Below are positions 55,948-64,000 of a DNA stretch of 64,000 bases, in pieces. The notes below the pieces were generated by a model. The model saw nothing but the letters and a program-made list of their open reading frames with translations. It did no database searches and was not told where the DNA came from. Source of the stretch: Tiliqua scincoides. Lineage: Eukaryota > Chordata > Lepidosauria > Squamata > Scincidae. The first letter of the stretch is position 1, and each line of letters opens with the position of its first letter. The position numbers were made by a program, and so were the translations under genes. The stretch spans positions 221,472,596 through 221,536,595 of the forward strand of contig NC_089824.1 of assembly GCF_035046505.1 (NCBI RefSeq), given 5' to 3'.

Positions 55948-56642
55948 CGTTGTTTGGGTCTCTGCAGGTGTCTGCTTTCCACGTGGACGTTGGCACAGTG
56001 TCCCAAACCACAGGTCCTGGGCTGTGGCCATTTTCCAGTTCCCAGCAGCTGGTTGAGGGGCTTCTTCTAAAGATTTGGCCTGATCCTGCAAGGCATTGCT
56101 TTTGTTTTCAAGCCAAGAGCGTATAGTCAGGGTCATTAGCACAGATCAGAAGACCAGGGGAGTCTGGTAAAAACAAAAAGGCTATAAAATTGAAGTCTGC
56201 CCATCCCTGTGCTGGACAGTAGCATGCAGCACTGGCTTAAGTGCTTGTGTAAATAAGGCCAAGAGGGCAGGTTACATTTCTCCAGATTACAGTGGTTTCT
56301 TCGGGCTACAGAACTAGCTACCACTCCCTTATGCAGTGAACCTCCTTCTGCAGAAGTTCAGTATGCACTGGTGTATTAACTTCCACCAGGAAGGTGCCAC
56401 AGAGTTGGGTGCCCAGGTCCACAGAACCAACCCTATGTCAACCTTGCCCCCACTGCCACCCTCTGTGGGACTCTGAAAAGCCCACAGTCCTCAAGGAATC
56501 ACTGAAAGCTTTTAGGAATTGGTCTTGGCCTCTAAGTGGCCTCAGAGGCGAGAGGCATAGATTCACATCTGGTGGGGTGTGTGGGGTCCTTTGTGCCAGG
56601 TGAGAGAGAGGAAGAGGAGGGGTAGGATTCTCTTCAGCAGCT

Positions 56643-56697
56643 TCAGGCATTAGGAATGGAGTGATCCATGGAAGATTTCACTTGCCCACTGGAGAGC
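56643..56697 (-). CDS. SDCBP2: SDCBP2 last coding exon
   Basis: Acceptor CTCATAAG|GCTC. Codes the end of a Lys codon and [17 protein letters not shown], then TGA. Its length (17 residues after the split Lys) equals that of human SDCBP2. The acceptor's pyrimidine tract is a (CT)10 microsatellite. Confidence 0.92.
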
Positions 56698-59600
56698 CTT
56701 ATGAGAGAGAGAGAGAGAGAGACAAAGTAAGAAATCTAGGTAGCTCTACAGGTAGAACTTCCTGTAAAATGGGTCAAAAAGATTCTCCAACTCAGCTTTG
56801 CAAAGAAGCCAAAAAAGGAAGACAATACTCCCTCTCAGACAATACTAGAACTCAGGGTTACCCAGTGAAACTGACTGGCAGGAGACTCGCGACAGGCAAA
56901 AGAGAGGGCTTCATCCCACCAAGAACAATGACTATGTTGGCCTAGGCAGCTGTCAAAATGGACCAGATAAATGCCTGCACCTCTCAATAACTGGTAGTCA
57001 TGATTGTTATGGAGAACCCCCATTTTTTTAGGTTTTGTGCCCCTGAATAAATTGCCAAGGAACAAAGAAAGCCTAGAGGAGGCAGTAGTATAACTACAGT
57101 GGGGGTGGCTTGGTAAGTAAATCAGGTGCTGCGCCATATAAGTGGCCCCTCCCCTCACTGTCGGAGCCATTCCAGGCGGTGATGGCAACGTGCGGTGTGC
57201 ATTGCCATCACAGCCCAGAATGGCGTTGATGGTGAGTGGGAGGGGCCACTCATATGGCATGTTGTAGCACCTGCATCACTTCCTGCACTGCCCTCTGTAG
57301 CTATGCTACTGGGGCGGGAACAAATCACAGACCTAACCTTCCTGCCTGCTTATGGGCTTAGAAGCATCTTACGCACCATTGCAGGGGGTGCTCTTGCCTC
57401 TCAGTTCACAGCCAAGGTGGGCTCTCAGAGGGGACCCTCCAAACTGACTCCCTTTACCCCCCCAGCTACGCCAACACTTGGGTGCTTACTTGCGGATCAT
57501 GTGCTCGTAGATCACCGCAGGGATGATGGTGAGGGTGATGATGTTGTCTGCATTCATCAGAACATCTGTGATCTCCTTGTCCTTGAAGAGGGAGAGATTA
57601 AGAAAGGGGTGGTCACTCACTTCATCCTCAGAGTGATGGGCTGCACTCTGCTTTTGCCGAATGACACCAAGGAAGGTTTTTCCAAAGAGAGAGGAGCTGT
57701 TTATTTGGCAGCCAATTCTGTGCCACTGGCTCACTCCAGAGTCAGCTGCTTAGAAGCCAGAACATCCCTCAGTCATTTGGAGGGGGTGTTGCAAAGGATG
57801 GGTGGGTGGAGCAGGGAAAAGAGGGGGGAACACTGATTTCCCTGCACTCACTCTTGACATTCCTCTCTCGCATGCCTGTCTCTCCCTGACTTCCACTCTA
57901 TCATCATCAGCCACCCTGAATTTTCCTGCTGTCTTGCTTCTTCCAAGTCTTGCTGTCCTTTGTGCCTGGAGCTCTTTCCCAGAAGACCTACATGAAGGCG
58001 CCTCTCTCTTTCATCCTTCAAAGCCCTCATCAGCAAAGACTTTGCCTTAAGCTCTGTGTCCTTATCTCCTAATAAAACTAAGTGTAAGTACGTAGATCTG
58101 TGTTTGCTCACAAGCAGCCCTTGTTGCTCTTACACCTGACCCTCCCGCTCCCCCTCACCTTAGTGGTCTCATTCACCTCCACAGGCCAAGTTTAAATTGT
58201 CAGCTGCTGAGGGCAAAGACCTGTTAGTTTACTTATGTTGCATGTAAAGCATCATGTGCACTGATGGTGCTCTAAAACAGCATTTTGCAAACAGTGGTAC
58301 TTGTGGTGGTGTCTGGAGGGACCTGTGGGACCTCCCAGACCCCCGCCACCTGGCAGCAAGACCAGCAGTGCAATATGGCAAGCAGCAGTGGGAGGCTCAG
58401 CTCAGTGGGCAGAGTTTCCGTGTGCACTCTTCACATGATGGATCAAGCCCTCCCATCTGCCCTGAGCCTCTTACCAGTACTTGGCCCGTAATGATTTGTG
58501 CACAGCCCACAGTTAATTTGGGCCCACAGAGGGAAACCTTCCTCCCCACTTCCCCTCTCTGGGCTGAGTCTTCCTCACCTTCAGCCCAATGACATTCTGC
58601 CCGTTCACTTCACAGATATAGTGGTTGATGAGCAGCCCGTTCCGCGCCGCAGAGCTGCCCCTGACCAGGGAACTGATCTGCCCCTTCTTGATGATGAAGC
58701 CAACGTGGCCAGTGCTGTCCTTGTGCATAGTCACCGTGCGCTGGAAGGGCCTGCCAAACGAGGAGAGGAAGGGCTGTAATATTGAGGCAATAGGCATTCG
58801 GGGCGGGGGCTTTCCCACAGTGCACCTATTCTCCATGAACAGCCATACTACATTGCATGCTAATTAGGAATCCCGTCAAGCCACGTGATTTTCTGCTTTG
58901 TGGTCTCAGCTATCCCCCAAATGACATCTCTAGATCCCCCCCCCCCAAGCATCAAGCCATTTAGCATGATTTAGGAGAGGATAAAGACTACAGTTTTCTT
59001 GTGATCCCCAAGCCACGTCCTTGAACCTCACAGAAGATGGGGAGGGGGGTGAAGAGTGCTGGGTGGGGACAGCCTAGCAGCACCAGCAAGCACAGCAGCC
59101 ACTGGGGACGGCCAAGTGAGACAGGCCTGCTCCACCGCCCACTCCTCACCTGTCTCGCACAACCATGACGATCTTCTCTGGGGAAGCCTTCTTCAGGGCA
59201 CGCTTGGCCTTCTCTGTGTTCCATCCTGCACAGTCCTTCCCGTCAATCTGTAAGATCTGATCCCCAAAGCGCAGCCCCACCAGAGCTGCGGGAGAGTTGG
59301 CCTTGACCAGCTGCACAAACAGCCCCTGCAGGGGAGGAGGTTGGCTTTGAAAACCCGAATGGCCAGAAGGAGCCACGGGGCTCGACCCACCCCAGAGAGC
59401 CTGGGCACAGCTGCCATGATGCTCAGCTCAGGTACTTGTCGACTGAGCAACTGGGTGGCTTCAGAGGAAGGCCACCTTCATGCCACGTCGCCCAGAAAAG
59501 AACACGATGGACAGCCAGAGGGCTGCGAGCAGGACCCACAGCAGAGCCTGACTTACACGTTCCCAGGAACCTCCTCTGCCTAGCTTCCATGCCACAGATA

Positions 59601-62600
59601 TGCATGCAACACTGAGGGCGCAATCCTAACCCCTGACATAAGCACTGACATAAGGGCAATGAAGCTCCAAGCTAAGGGAATAAACATTCCCTTACTTTGA
59701 GGAGGCCTCCGTGAGTGGCACCCAACTGCAAGATGCAGCACACTTGTCCCATTGGCTGGAAAGCACTGACATAAGGGGCTAGGATTGCGCCCTGAGTCAG
59801 TTTTAATGTGGCAACAAGTGCCAAGCAGTGGCATAGCTAGAGAGGGTACAAAGTGCTAAGTTTTGCAGGGAGCCTCACCATGGCGTGCAAGTGGCCCCCT
59901 CCTCTCCCCTCAGAGCCATTCTGGATGGTGGGAGCAAAATGGCGGCAAATGCCTTGACTGCCCATGTGCGCCACTGTGCATACACCTCCGTTTTGCTCCC
60001 ACTGCCTGGAAGGGCTCCAAAGGGAAGGGGGAAGGGCCACTTGCATGCCAAGGTGAGGCACACTGCAAAACGTAGCCCCCTCTACCGACACCACTGGTAC
60101 CAAGGAAGGATTTCACTTTCTCAGAACAGCACTGTCACTTTTACTGATGCTGTTTTAACTGATACCGTGTTCTTTCTCTGTTTTGATACTTAACTATTGT
60201 TTTACTATTGTCTGCTGCTCCTTTATTGGTTGTTTTATGGATCATTTTATTGTTCTATTGTGTAGATTGTAGATTGTACATTAGTCACCTGGAGCTACTG
60301 CCCCACAACCCTAACCCTAACAGAACAGTAAAATGATCCATAAAACAACCAATAAATTTTTATAATAATTTTTATAAAATTATATATAACATATATAAAA
60401 TTTCCTCCAGGATAAATCACATTGACATTTTGAGACAAATATTTGAATGTTTTGGCTTAAACCCCAATATTTTATTTTGATGCTCCTATATTTGAAGCTT
60501 TAAATCAGCCATGCTGCAATGTCAGGGAGCAGAAATTAAGTCTTCCCCTTCAATTAACCCTGCTGGCTGAATTTGGGAAATCCCAGTAAGGCAGCCAACC
60601 GGCAATGCCCACCTTATCAATGTTCCTTAGTTTGAGTCCGGTCTTCCCCCGTTCATCCTTGCAGAGATGGACCTCACGCAAGCCTGGCTTGATCTCTGCC
60701 CGATGCATTCCCAAATTACCTCCTGTCACCGGGGCAACCATCCCGCCTGGTGCAGAGGGAGCCAAGACCATCGCCTGCCAAAGGACACAAATTGCCAGAT
60801 TAAGTTTCTTCCCAGTCCTCATTAGCTGGTGAGGACCAGAGAGGAGGAGTAGAGATGCTCCAGCTGCTTTAGGTTTGACTTAAAAAAAGAGAAAGAAATA
60901 ATTCAATCATTACAGTAAATGCCTCACTGCCAGCCCCTGACTACAAGCAACAGTTCCCTCCTTCCTTTACTTACCAGTCTAGACCAGTGTTTCTCAACCA
61001 GTGGTACTCGTACTGGTACCACTGGTGGTAATTGACGTGGTGCCTGGTGGTACACGTGGGACCCCTACACCCCCACCACCTGGCAGTGAGACCAGCAACA
61101 CAACATGAAAGGCAGTGGTAGTAGGCTCAGCTCCACGGGCAGAGCTCCAGCATGTGCTTTTTGCATGCTAAAAAAAGCCCTCTCATCTGCCCTGAGCCTC
61201 ATACAGGTGTTTGTTGCATTGCATCTGGCTTTCCAGTCTGTAAGTAACTGGTGATGACATCATTGCCAAATATTTTCAGTGGTACTTCCAATAGGTGAAC
61301 TGTGCAAAGTGGGTGACCCAAAGAAGGGTCACATTTTGATAGCTACCGGCCTTATCTCATTCTCTGTATACATGATTCTGCAAACTCCAAATACCTACAT
61401 TGCCACTCGCTGGAACAAGTCCAAGATTCTTCTGGACCTCCTCACTGGAAAGGGAGAGTCCCATGTAATCATTGAGTTCACTGAGATTTGGGTATAATAC
61501 TGGAGGGTCTGAAAAGGAGGAGAGAGAAGAGTTCATTCAGAGTGTAGGAAAAGCCTCTGTGTGTGCATGTGTAATATTATACAGTGTATATATTGTCCAC
61601 ACAGACAGTAGCGTAGCTGGGGGCAGCAGGGTAAATATGACAGCCTCAGCAATGCACCATGTAAGTGACCCCTCCCCCTAACCATCAGAGCCATTGGGGC
61701 AGCAACACACAGGCGCATGGGTGCATTGCCGTTGGTGTCCCAATGGCTCCAACAGCGAGGGGAAGGCACCACTTACATGGCGCATTTCGACAACTGTAAT
61801 ACTGAGTGCACCACACCCTCTGGCCACACTACCGCACACAGAACATATTGTGCAGCCTGGGACTTAGATACTCTCTCTCAGCAGCACAACATGTTCTGTC
61901 TGGATTCTGGTATCTCTGGTTTTTGTGAAATCACAAGACTCTCATGGTTGTGAATGGCCGACATCATTTCCTGACTGCAGCTTCAAGAGATGACTTGCAT
62001 GTGTAAATGGTCCACTTCAAGTTACAGGTTGTGCCTCATTATTCACTGGGGTTCTGTTCTGGAACCCTGAGTGGATTTTTAAAAACCAATGGAAAGCAAA
62101 TCAGTGGAAAAATAGCTTTAAAGACCCACTTCCGGGTTCTTTGCTCCTCTATTGTTGCCCAAGAATGCATTGATATAGACACTATACCGCATTCAGCCTC
62201 TAGATTGGGGGGGGGGGGGAAATAATGGAATCAAGTGGAATGAAATTATAATTATTTAACAGCGCAAAGGTAGGAAATGGGATTTTGGTGCTTTTTTCCC
62301 TTGTTATAAGGCACCTGAAGGTAGACCTTGGCATCAGTGGTGAGTCCAATCAGTGGATGCTAAATCAGTGGATAACAAGTAATAATCTGTAATAATCTGT
62401 ACCACCTGTAAGCATCAAGGAGAGCAGTTTCATTTTCACTTGGAAGTCAAGGTACATTTTCTCAGGAAGGACAGTTCACACATTGGCTGAAAGTCATCAA
62501 GTGTTGAGCAAGCCAGTGGTGAAAGAGCAGTGGTGTGGGGGGGGGGCGCAACAGACACAGGGTACAATCCTAACCAGGTCTACTCAGAAGTAAGTCCATT

Positions 62601-62948
62601 TTGTTCACTGGCGCTTACTCTCAGGAAAGTGTGGTTAGGATTGCAGCCTAAATCTCTGGGGGCACTCTACAGTCTAGCTAGCAGACTGGGTGTGGCATGA
62701 GCGCACTCAGAGACAAGAGCCCAAGGACAGACCTCTGCTATCGCCGTGCATTTGACCAAGGAGGCTCCAGCCAAGAGTCATGCAAGCGCAAGGCCTGGGT
62801 ACCACAGAACTTGCTCTTTTGGGACTGCATTACCAGTTGTTTTGGGAGGCTCACTCTTTTTTTCAGGGGGGGCTTCAGGAACTGGAGTGGGAGTTGACGC
62901 TACAGTAGGGAGCGGAACTGAAGTCCTTGGGGCTGCGACATCCTGGGC
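56643..62948 (-). CDS. SDCBP2: SDCBP2, syntenin-2 (coding span in window, start exon missing)
   Basis: Syntenin-2 is a cytosolic adaptor with two PDZ domains that bind C-terminal peptides and phosphoinositides at membranes. Exons, in order of transcription: 62948-62855, 61508-61399, 60774-60613, 59325-59150, 58750-58579, 57581-57490, 56697-56643. All junctions are GT..AG and phases agree; joined they give 286 aa. The missing first coding exon should hold about 17 residues (family start LYPSLEDLKVD). The N-terminal part has [21 protein letters not shown]1 runs over exons 3-4 ([30 protein letters not shown]) and PDZ2 over exons 5-6 ([19 protein letters not shown]). It ends MDHSIPNA. It is closer to human SDCBP2 (MVAPVTG..., [29 protein letters not shown]) than to SDCBP. 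Confidence 0.95.
56703..56722. repeat. (GA)10 microsatellite acting as polypyrimidine tract
   Basis: On the - strand this is (TC)10 just upstream of the last SDCBP2 acceptor. Confidence 0.9.
57083..57311. mobile_element. hAT-like MITE (CAGTGGCGTAGCTA family)
   Basis: Ends CAGTAGTATAACTACAGT and TGTAGCTATGCTACTG, inside the last SDCBP2 intron. Interior palindromic around 'attgccatcac'. Confidence 0.78.
57490..57581 (-). CDS. SDCBP2: SDCBP2 exon (end of PDZ2)
   Basis: Acceptor CTCTTCAAG|GACA, donor CGCAA|GTAAGC. Reads [14 protein letters not shown] then [16 protein letters not shown]. Confidence 0.95.
58278..58500. mobile_element. hAT-like element fragment (CAGTGTTTCTCAACCAGTGG family)
   Basis: Starts CAGCATTTTGCAAACAGTGG, shares 'ggtggtgtctggagggacct' and 'ctgccctgagcctct' with 60985-61290. 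The right end is not clear. Confidence 0.6.
58579..58750 (-). CDS. SDCBP2: SDCBP2 exon (PDZ2)
   Basis: Acceptor TTTGGCAG|GCCC, donor CTGAAG|GTGAGG; 172 bp. Reads [20 protein letters not shown] then [20 protein letters not shown] and [17 protein letters not shown]. The GHVGFI segment is the ligand-binding loop of PDZ2. Confidence 0.97.
59150..59325 (-). CDS. SDCBP2: SDCBP2 exon (PDZ1, second half)
   Basis: Acceptor CCCTGCAG|GGGC, donor GACAG|GTGAGG; 176 bp. Reads [18 protein letters not shown] then [17 protein letters not shown] and [14 protein letters not shown]. Confidence 0.97.
59616..59792. mobile_element. Palindromic MITE (GGGCGCAATCCTAACCCC subfamily)
   Basis: Ends GGGCGCAATCCTAACCCC and GGGGCTAGGATTGCGCCC, flanked by TGA on both sides (59613-59615, 59793-59795). 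Confidence 0.88.
59826..60096. mobile_element. hAT-like MITE (CAGTGGCGTAGCTA family)
   Basis: Ends CAGTGGCATAGCTAGAG and CTCTACCGACACCACTG, flanked by GTGCCAAG / GTACCAAG (7 of 8). This target duplication supports hAT. Confidence 0.87.
60613..60774 (-). CDS. SDCBP2: SDCBP2 exon (linker and PDZ1 start)
   Basis: Acceptor TTTGGCAG|GCGA, donor GATAAG|GTGGGC; 162 bp, phase 0 at both ends. Reads [19 protein letters not shown] then [19 protein letters not shown] and [11 protein letters not shown]. Confidence 0.96.
60985..61290. mobile_element. hAT-like element (CAGTGTTTCTCAACCAGTGG family), right end decayed
   Basis: Starts CAGTGTTTCTCAACCAGTGG. The body matches 58278-58500. It ends about 110 bp from an SDCBP2 exon. 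Confidence 0.7.
61399..61508 (-). CDS. SDCBP2: SDCBP2 exon (LYPNL / YMGLSL)
   Basis: Acceptor CCTTTTCAG|ACCC, donor GGCAAT|GTAGGT; 110 bp. Reads [20 protein letters not shown] then [16 protein letters not shown]. Human syntenin-2 has [20 protein letters not shown] here. LYPNL is an LYPxL-type motif of the kind that binds ALIX in syntenin-1. Confidence 0.94.
61606..61834. mobile_element. hAT-like MITE (CAGTGGCGTAGCTA family), exact target duplication
   Basis: Starts CAGTAGCGTAGCTGGGGG and ends TGGCCACACTACCG, flanked by a perfect CACACAGA (61598-61605, 61835-61842). Fixes the family as hAT by its 8-bp duplication. Confidence 0.92.
62025..62408. mobile_element. Mariner-like MITE
   Basis: The left end CAGGTTGTGCCTCATTATTC and right end (reverse of) CAGGTGGTACAGATTATTAC are inverted, with TA at both borders (62023-62024, 62409-62410). 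A 'caagtaataatctgtaataa' repeat lies at its right end. Confidence 0.7.
62566..62655. repeat. Short palindromic repeat (TACTCAGAAGTAAGTCCC family)
   Basis: Starts GGGTACAATCCTAACC and ends GGTTAGGATTGCAGCC, with 'ctactcagaagtaagtccat' inside. Confidence 0.75.
62855..62948 (-). CDS. SDCBP2: SDCBP2 second coding exon (AQ... Pro/Thr-rich)
   Basis: Acceptor GTCATCGTAG|GCCC, donor AAAAGA|GTGAGC; 94 bp. Reads [19 protein letters not shown] then [12 protein letters not shown] and one base that completes Asn with the exon at 61508. The opening AQ fits the family sequence VDQAIQ|AQ, and the join gives ...[11 protein letters not shown]. The body is poorly conserved, so the call rests on phase, splice sites and the AQ and PPVLYP context. 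Confidence 0.82.
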
Positions 62949-63059
62949 CTACGATGACAAAAAAGAACAAGAGAGTAAGTGCAGAAAGATCTCCGGCTTG
63001 AGTCAGGGACTGTTTGAATTCCCTGGGGACTGGGAATACAATCTGGGAGCATTCAGTCT

Positions 63060-63770
63060 GCAACCTGTGTTTTTAGAGCCGCATGCGGCTCTTTCAGTGG
63101 TCTGCTGCGGCTCCCAAGTGGGGGCTGGAAGTGGGGCGCCTTCCCTGCGGCCGCCGCCCAGCCAGCCCAGCCCCGAGGACGCCTCTCTCCGGCGCGATGT
63201 GCTGCAGGCGCTGGCTGCTGGTGAGTGCAGGGTGGGGCGCCGCCCTCGTCCACAGTAGCTCCTTCGGCAGGCAGGGGCAGCGGCGCTCTCCCGCACCTGC
63301 TCTCCATGCCCCACTGTGAGCAGGCGCTGCGGGACAGGGCCACTGGTGGCGGGCGTGGGGGGCACTTTGCAGGGACCCCTGTGGCCGGGCAGGGAGAGCT
63401 GGCAGCGCTGGTGCGGCAGCGCATGGGCTCAGCGGGGAAGGGCATCAAAAGAAGGGGCAGCGGCACTCTCCCGCACCTGTTCTCCACGCCCCACTGCGAG
63501 CAGGCACCCGCAGGCGCCCCACTGCGAGCAGGCGTGGGGGGGCAGCCGGGCACCTCTTCCCTGCACCCTTCCTTCCTTCTCCCTGCAGTGGCAGGGGGCT
63601 GAACCGCGGGACAGGGCCGCTGGTGGCAGGCGCGGGGGGCGCTTTGCAGGGACCCCTGTGGCGGGGTAGGGAGCGCTGGTGGCGCATGGGCTCAGCGTAG
63701 AAGGGCGGGTGAAAGTGGGTGAAAGTGGCAAAGGGGGTGACAGAGCGCCTCTCTGTCACCCCCTTTGCTA
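63060..63770. repeat. GC-rich repeat with internal duplications and a terminal hairpin
   Basis: Two similar blocks of about 60 bp: 63334-63400 and 63608-63675 ('ctttgcagggacccctgtgg'). Another pair, 63286-63325 and 63466-63510, contains 'ctcccgcacctg'. It opens near the palindrome GAGCCGCATGCGGCTC and closes with a perfect 18-bp hairpin (63728-63768). It is probably a composite nonautonomous element. No coding content was recognised, and the SDCBP2 start exon was not found here. Confidence 0.5.
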
Positions 63771-63883
63771 AACTAATTACTATGTAAAAATACAAAGGCA
63801 TTTCCGAGGCAGATAAGCTGCACTCTGAAGCCTCCTTCGACCACCCAGGCTGGGCTCTTCTCACCCTGGCACCGTTTCCCCCC

Positions 63884-63902
63884 CCCACACACACACACAC
63901 AG
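63884..63902. repeat. (CA)n short microsatellite
   Basis: About seven CA units after a C-run. Confidence 0.85.
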
Positions 63903-64000
63903 AGCAGGCAGGGGGATCCTTCAGCTCCATCCCTCTGAGTCTGGCAGGCTTCGTTATGCCCTTTGCCTTAATGTTGCCCCCCCCCCAACTGCAGAAGAGA

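Larger units (their letters stand above)
49244..55965 (+). other. SNPH 3' UTR, about 6.7 kb
   Basis: Human SNPH also has a long 3' UTR. Here it is lengthened by CR1 tails (49743-49850, 51466-51772), a hAT copy (50799-51037), a palindromic MITE (54638-54815) and a hAT-like MITE (54840-55030). The end is inferred from AATAAA at 55942-55947 after 'gttggtggctgt'. An earlier AATAAA lies at 55809-55814. No coding exon was recognised within it. Confidence 0.6.
55155..56642 (-). other. SDCBP2 3' UTR (inferred)
   Basis: From the stop at 56645 down to the first good poly(A) signal on the - strand, about 1.5 kb, with no transposon recognised in it. Its left 0.8 kb lies opposite the end of the SNPH 3' UTR. 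Confidence 0.5.

Noticed and set aside
57195-57836. 213-codon open frame on the + strand
   Set aside because: Opposite an SDCBP2 exon and across a MITE; no homology.
1-64000. CRISPR arrays, operons, rRNA or tRNA genes, endogenous retroviruses
   Set aside because: No regularly spaced repeats, no rRNA or functional tRNA sequence (only a tRNA-like SINE head), and no LTR pairs or retroviral protein motifs were seen.
62960-64000. First coding exon of SDCBP2 (LYPSLEDLKVD)
   Set aside because: Searched on the - strand; no matching codons found, so it most likely lies past the window.

Overview
The window is vertebrate nuclear DNA, most likely from a squamate reptile (lizard). The genes have spliced exons with GT..AG borders and match vertebrate families. 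About half of the rest is made of CR1 LINE tails, other LINE/SINE pieces and very many short hAT-, Harbinger- and mariner-like elements, a mixture typical of lizards. No bacterial, organellar or viral sequence was recognised. The species call is inference from repeat content.

Two genes can be assembled by eye, tail to tail. SNPH (syntaphilin, the mitochondrial anchor on axonal microtubules) runs on the + strand. It has a CpG-rich promoter and first exon near 15.0-15.35 kb, a 24 kb first intron, coding exons at 39381-39471, 41425-41532, 46583-46732 and 47989-49243, and a 3' UTR of about 6.7 kb full of transposons that ends near 55.96 kb. SDCBP2 (syntenin-2, a tandem-PDZ adaptor) runs on the - strand. 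Seven coding exons lie between 62948 and 56643; the exon with the start codon lies beyond the right edge. Its best poly(A) signal (55174-55169) lies inside the SNPH 3' UTR, so the two mature transcripts probably overlap antisense by about 0.8 kb. The SNPH-SDCBP2 order and orientation match human chromosome 20p13 as I recall it.

Layout: 1-14 kb is gene-free. It holds a direct segmental duplication (copy A about 0.1-4.6 kb, copy B about 10.6-13.6 kb) and a dense block of hAT elements with clear 8-bp target-site duplications (7.0-9.7 kb). 14.9-15.5 kb is a CpG island with SNPH exon 1. 15.35-39.4 kb is intron 1 of SNPH, with a 1.7 kb CR1 LINE (22.0-23.7 kb), a LINE 3' end (31.5-32.4 kb) and two nonautonomous elements sharing its tail (24.2-25.4 kb). 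39.4-56 kb holds the SNPH exons and 3' UTR. 55.15-62.95 kb holds SDCBP2. 63.0-64.0 kb is GC-rich repeat with a perfect hairpin.

No wholly new system is evident. The observations most worth checking are the overlapping 3' ends, the in-frame 5' exon of SNPH, the duplication whose two copies serve as occupied and empty sites for several transposons, a family of about ten palindromic elements with 3-bp target duplications, and two identical 74-bp sequences 3.7 kb apart.
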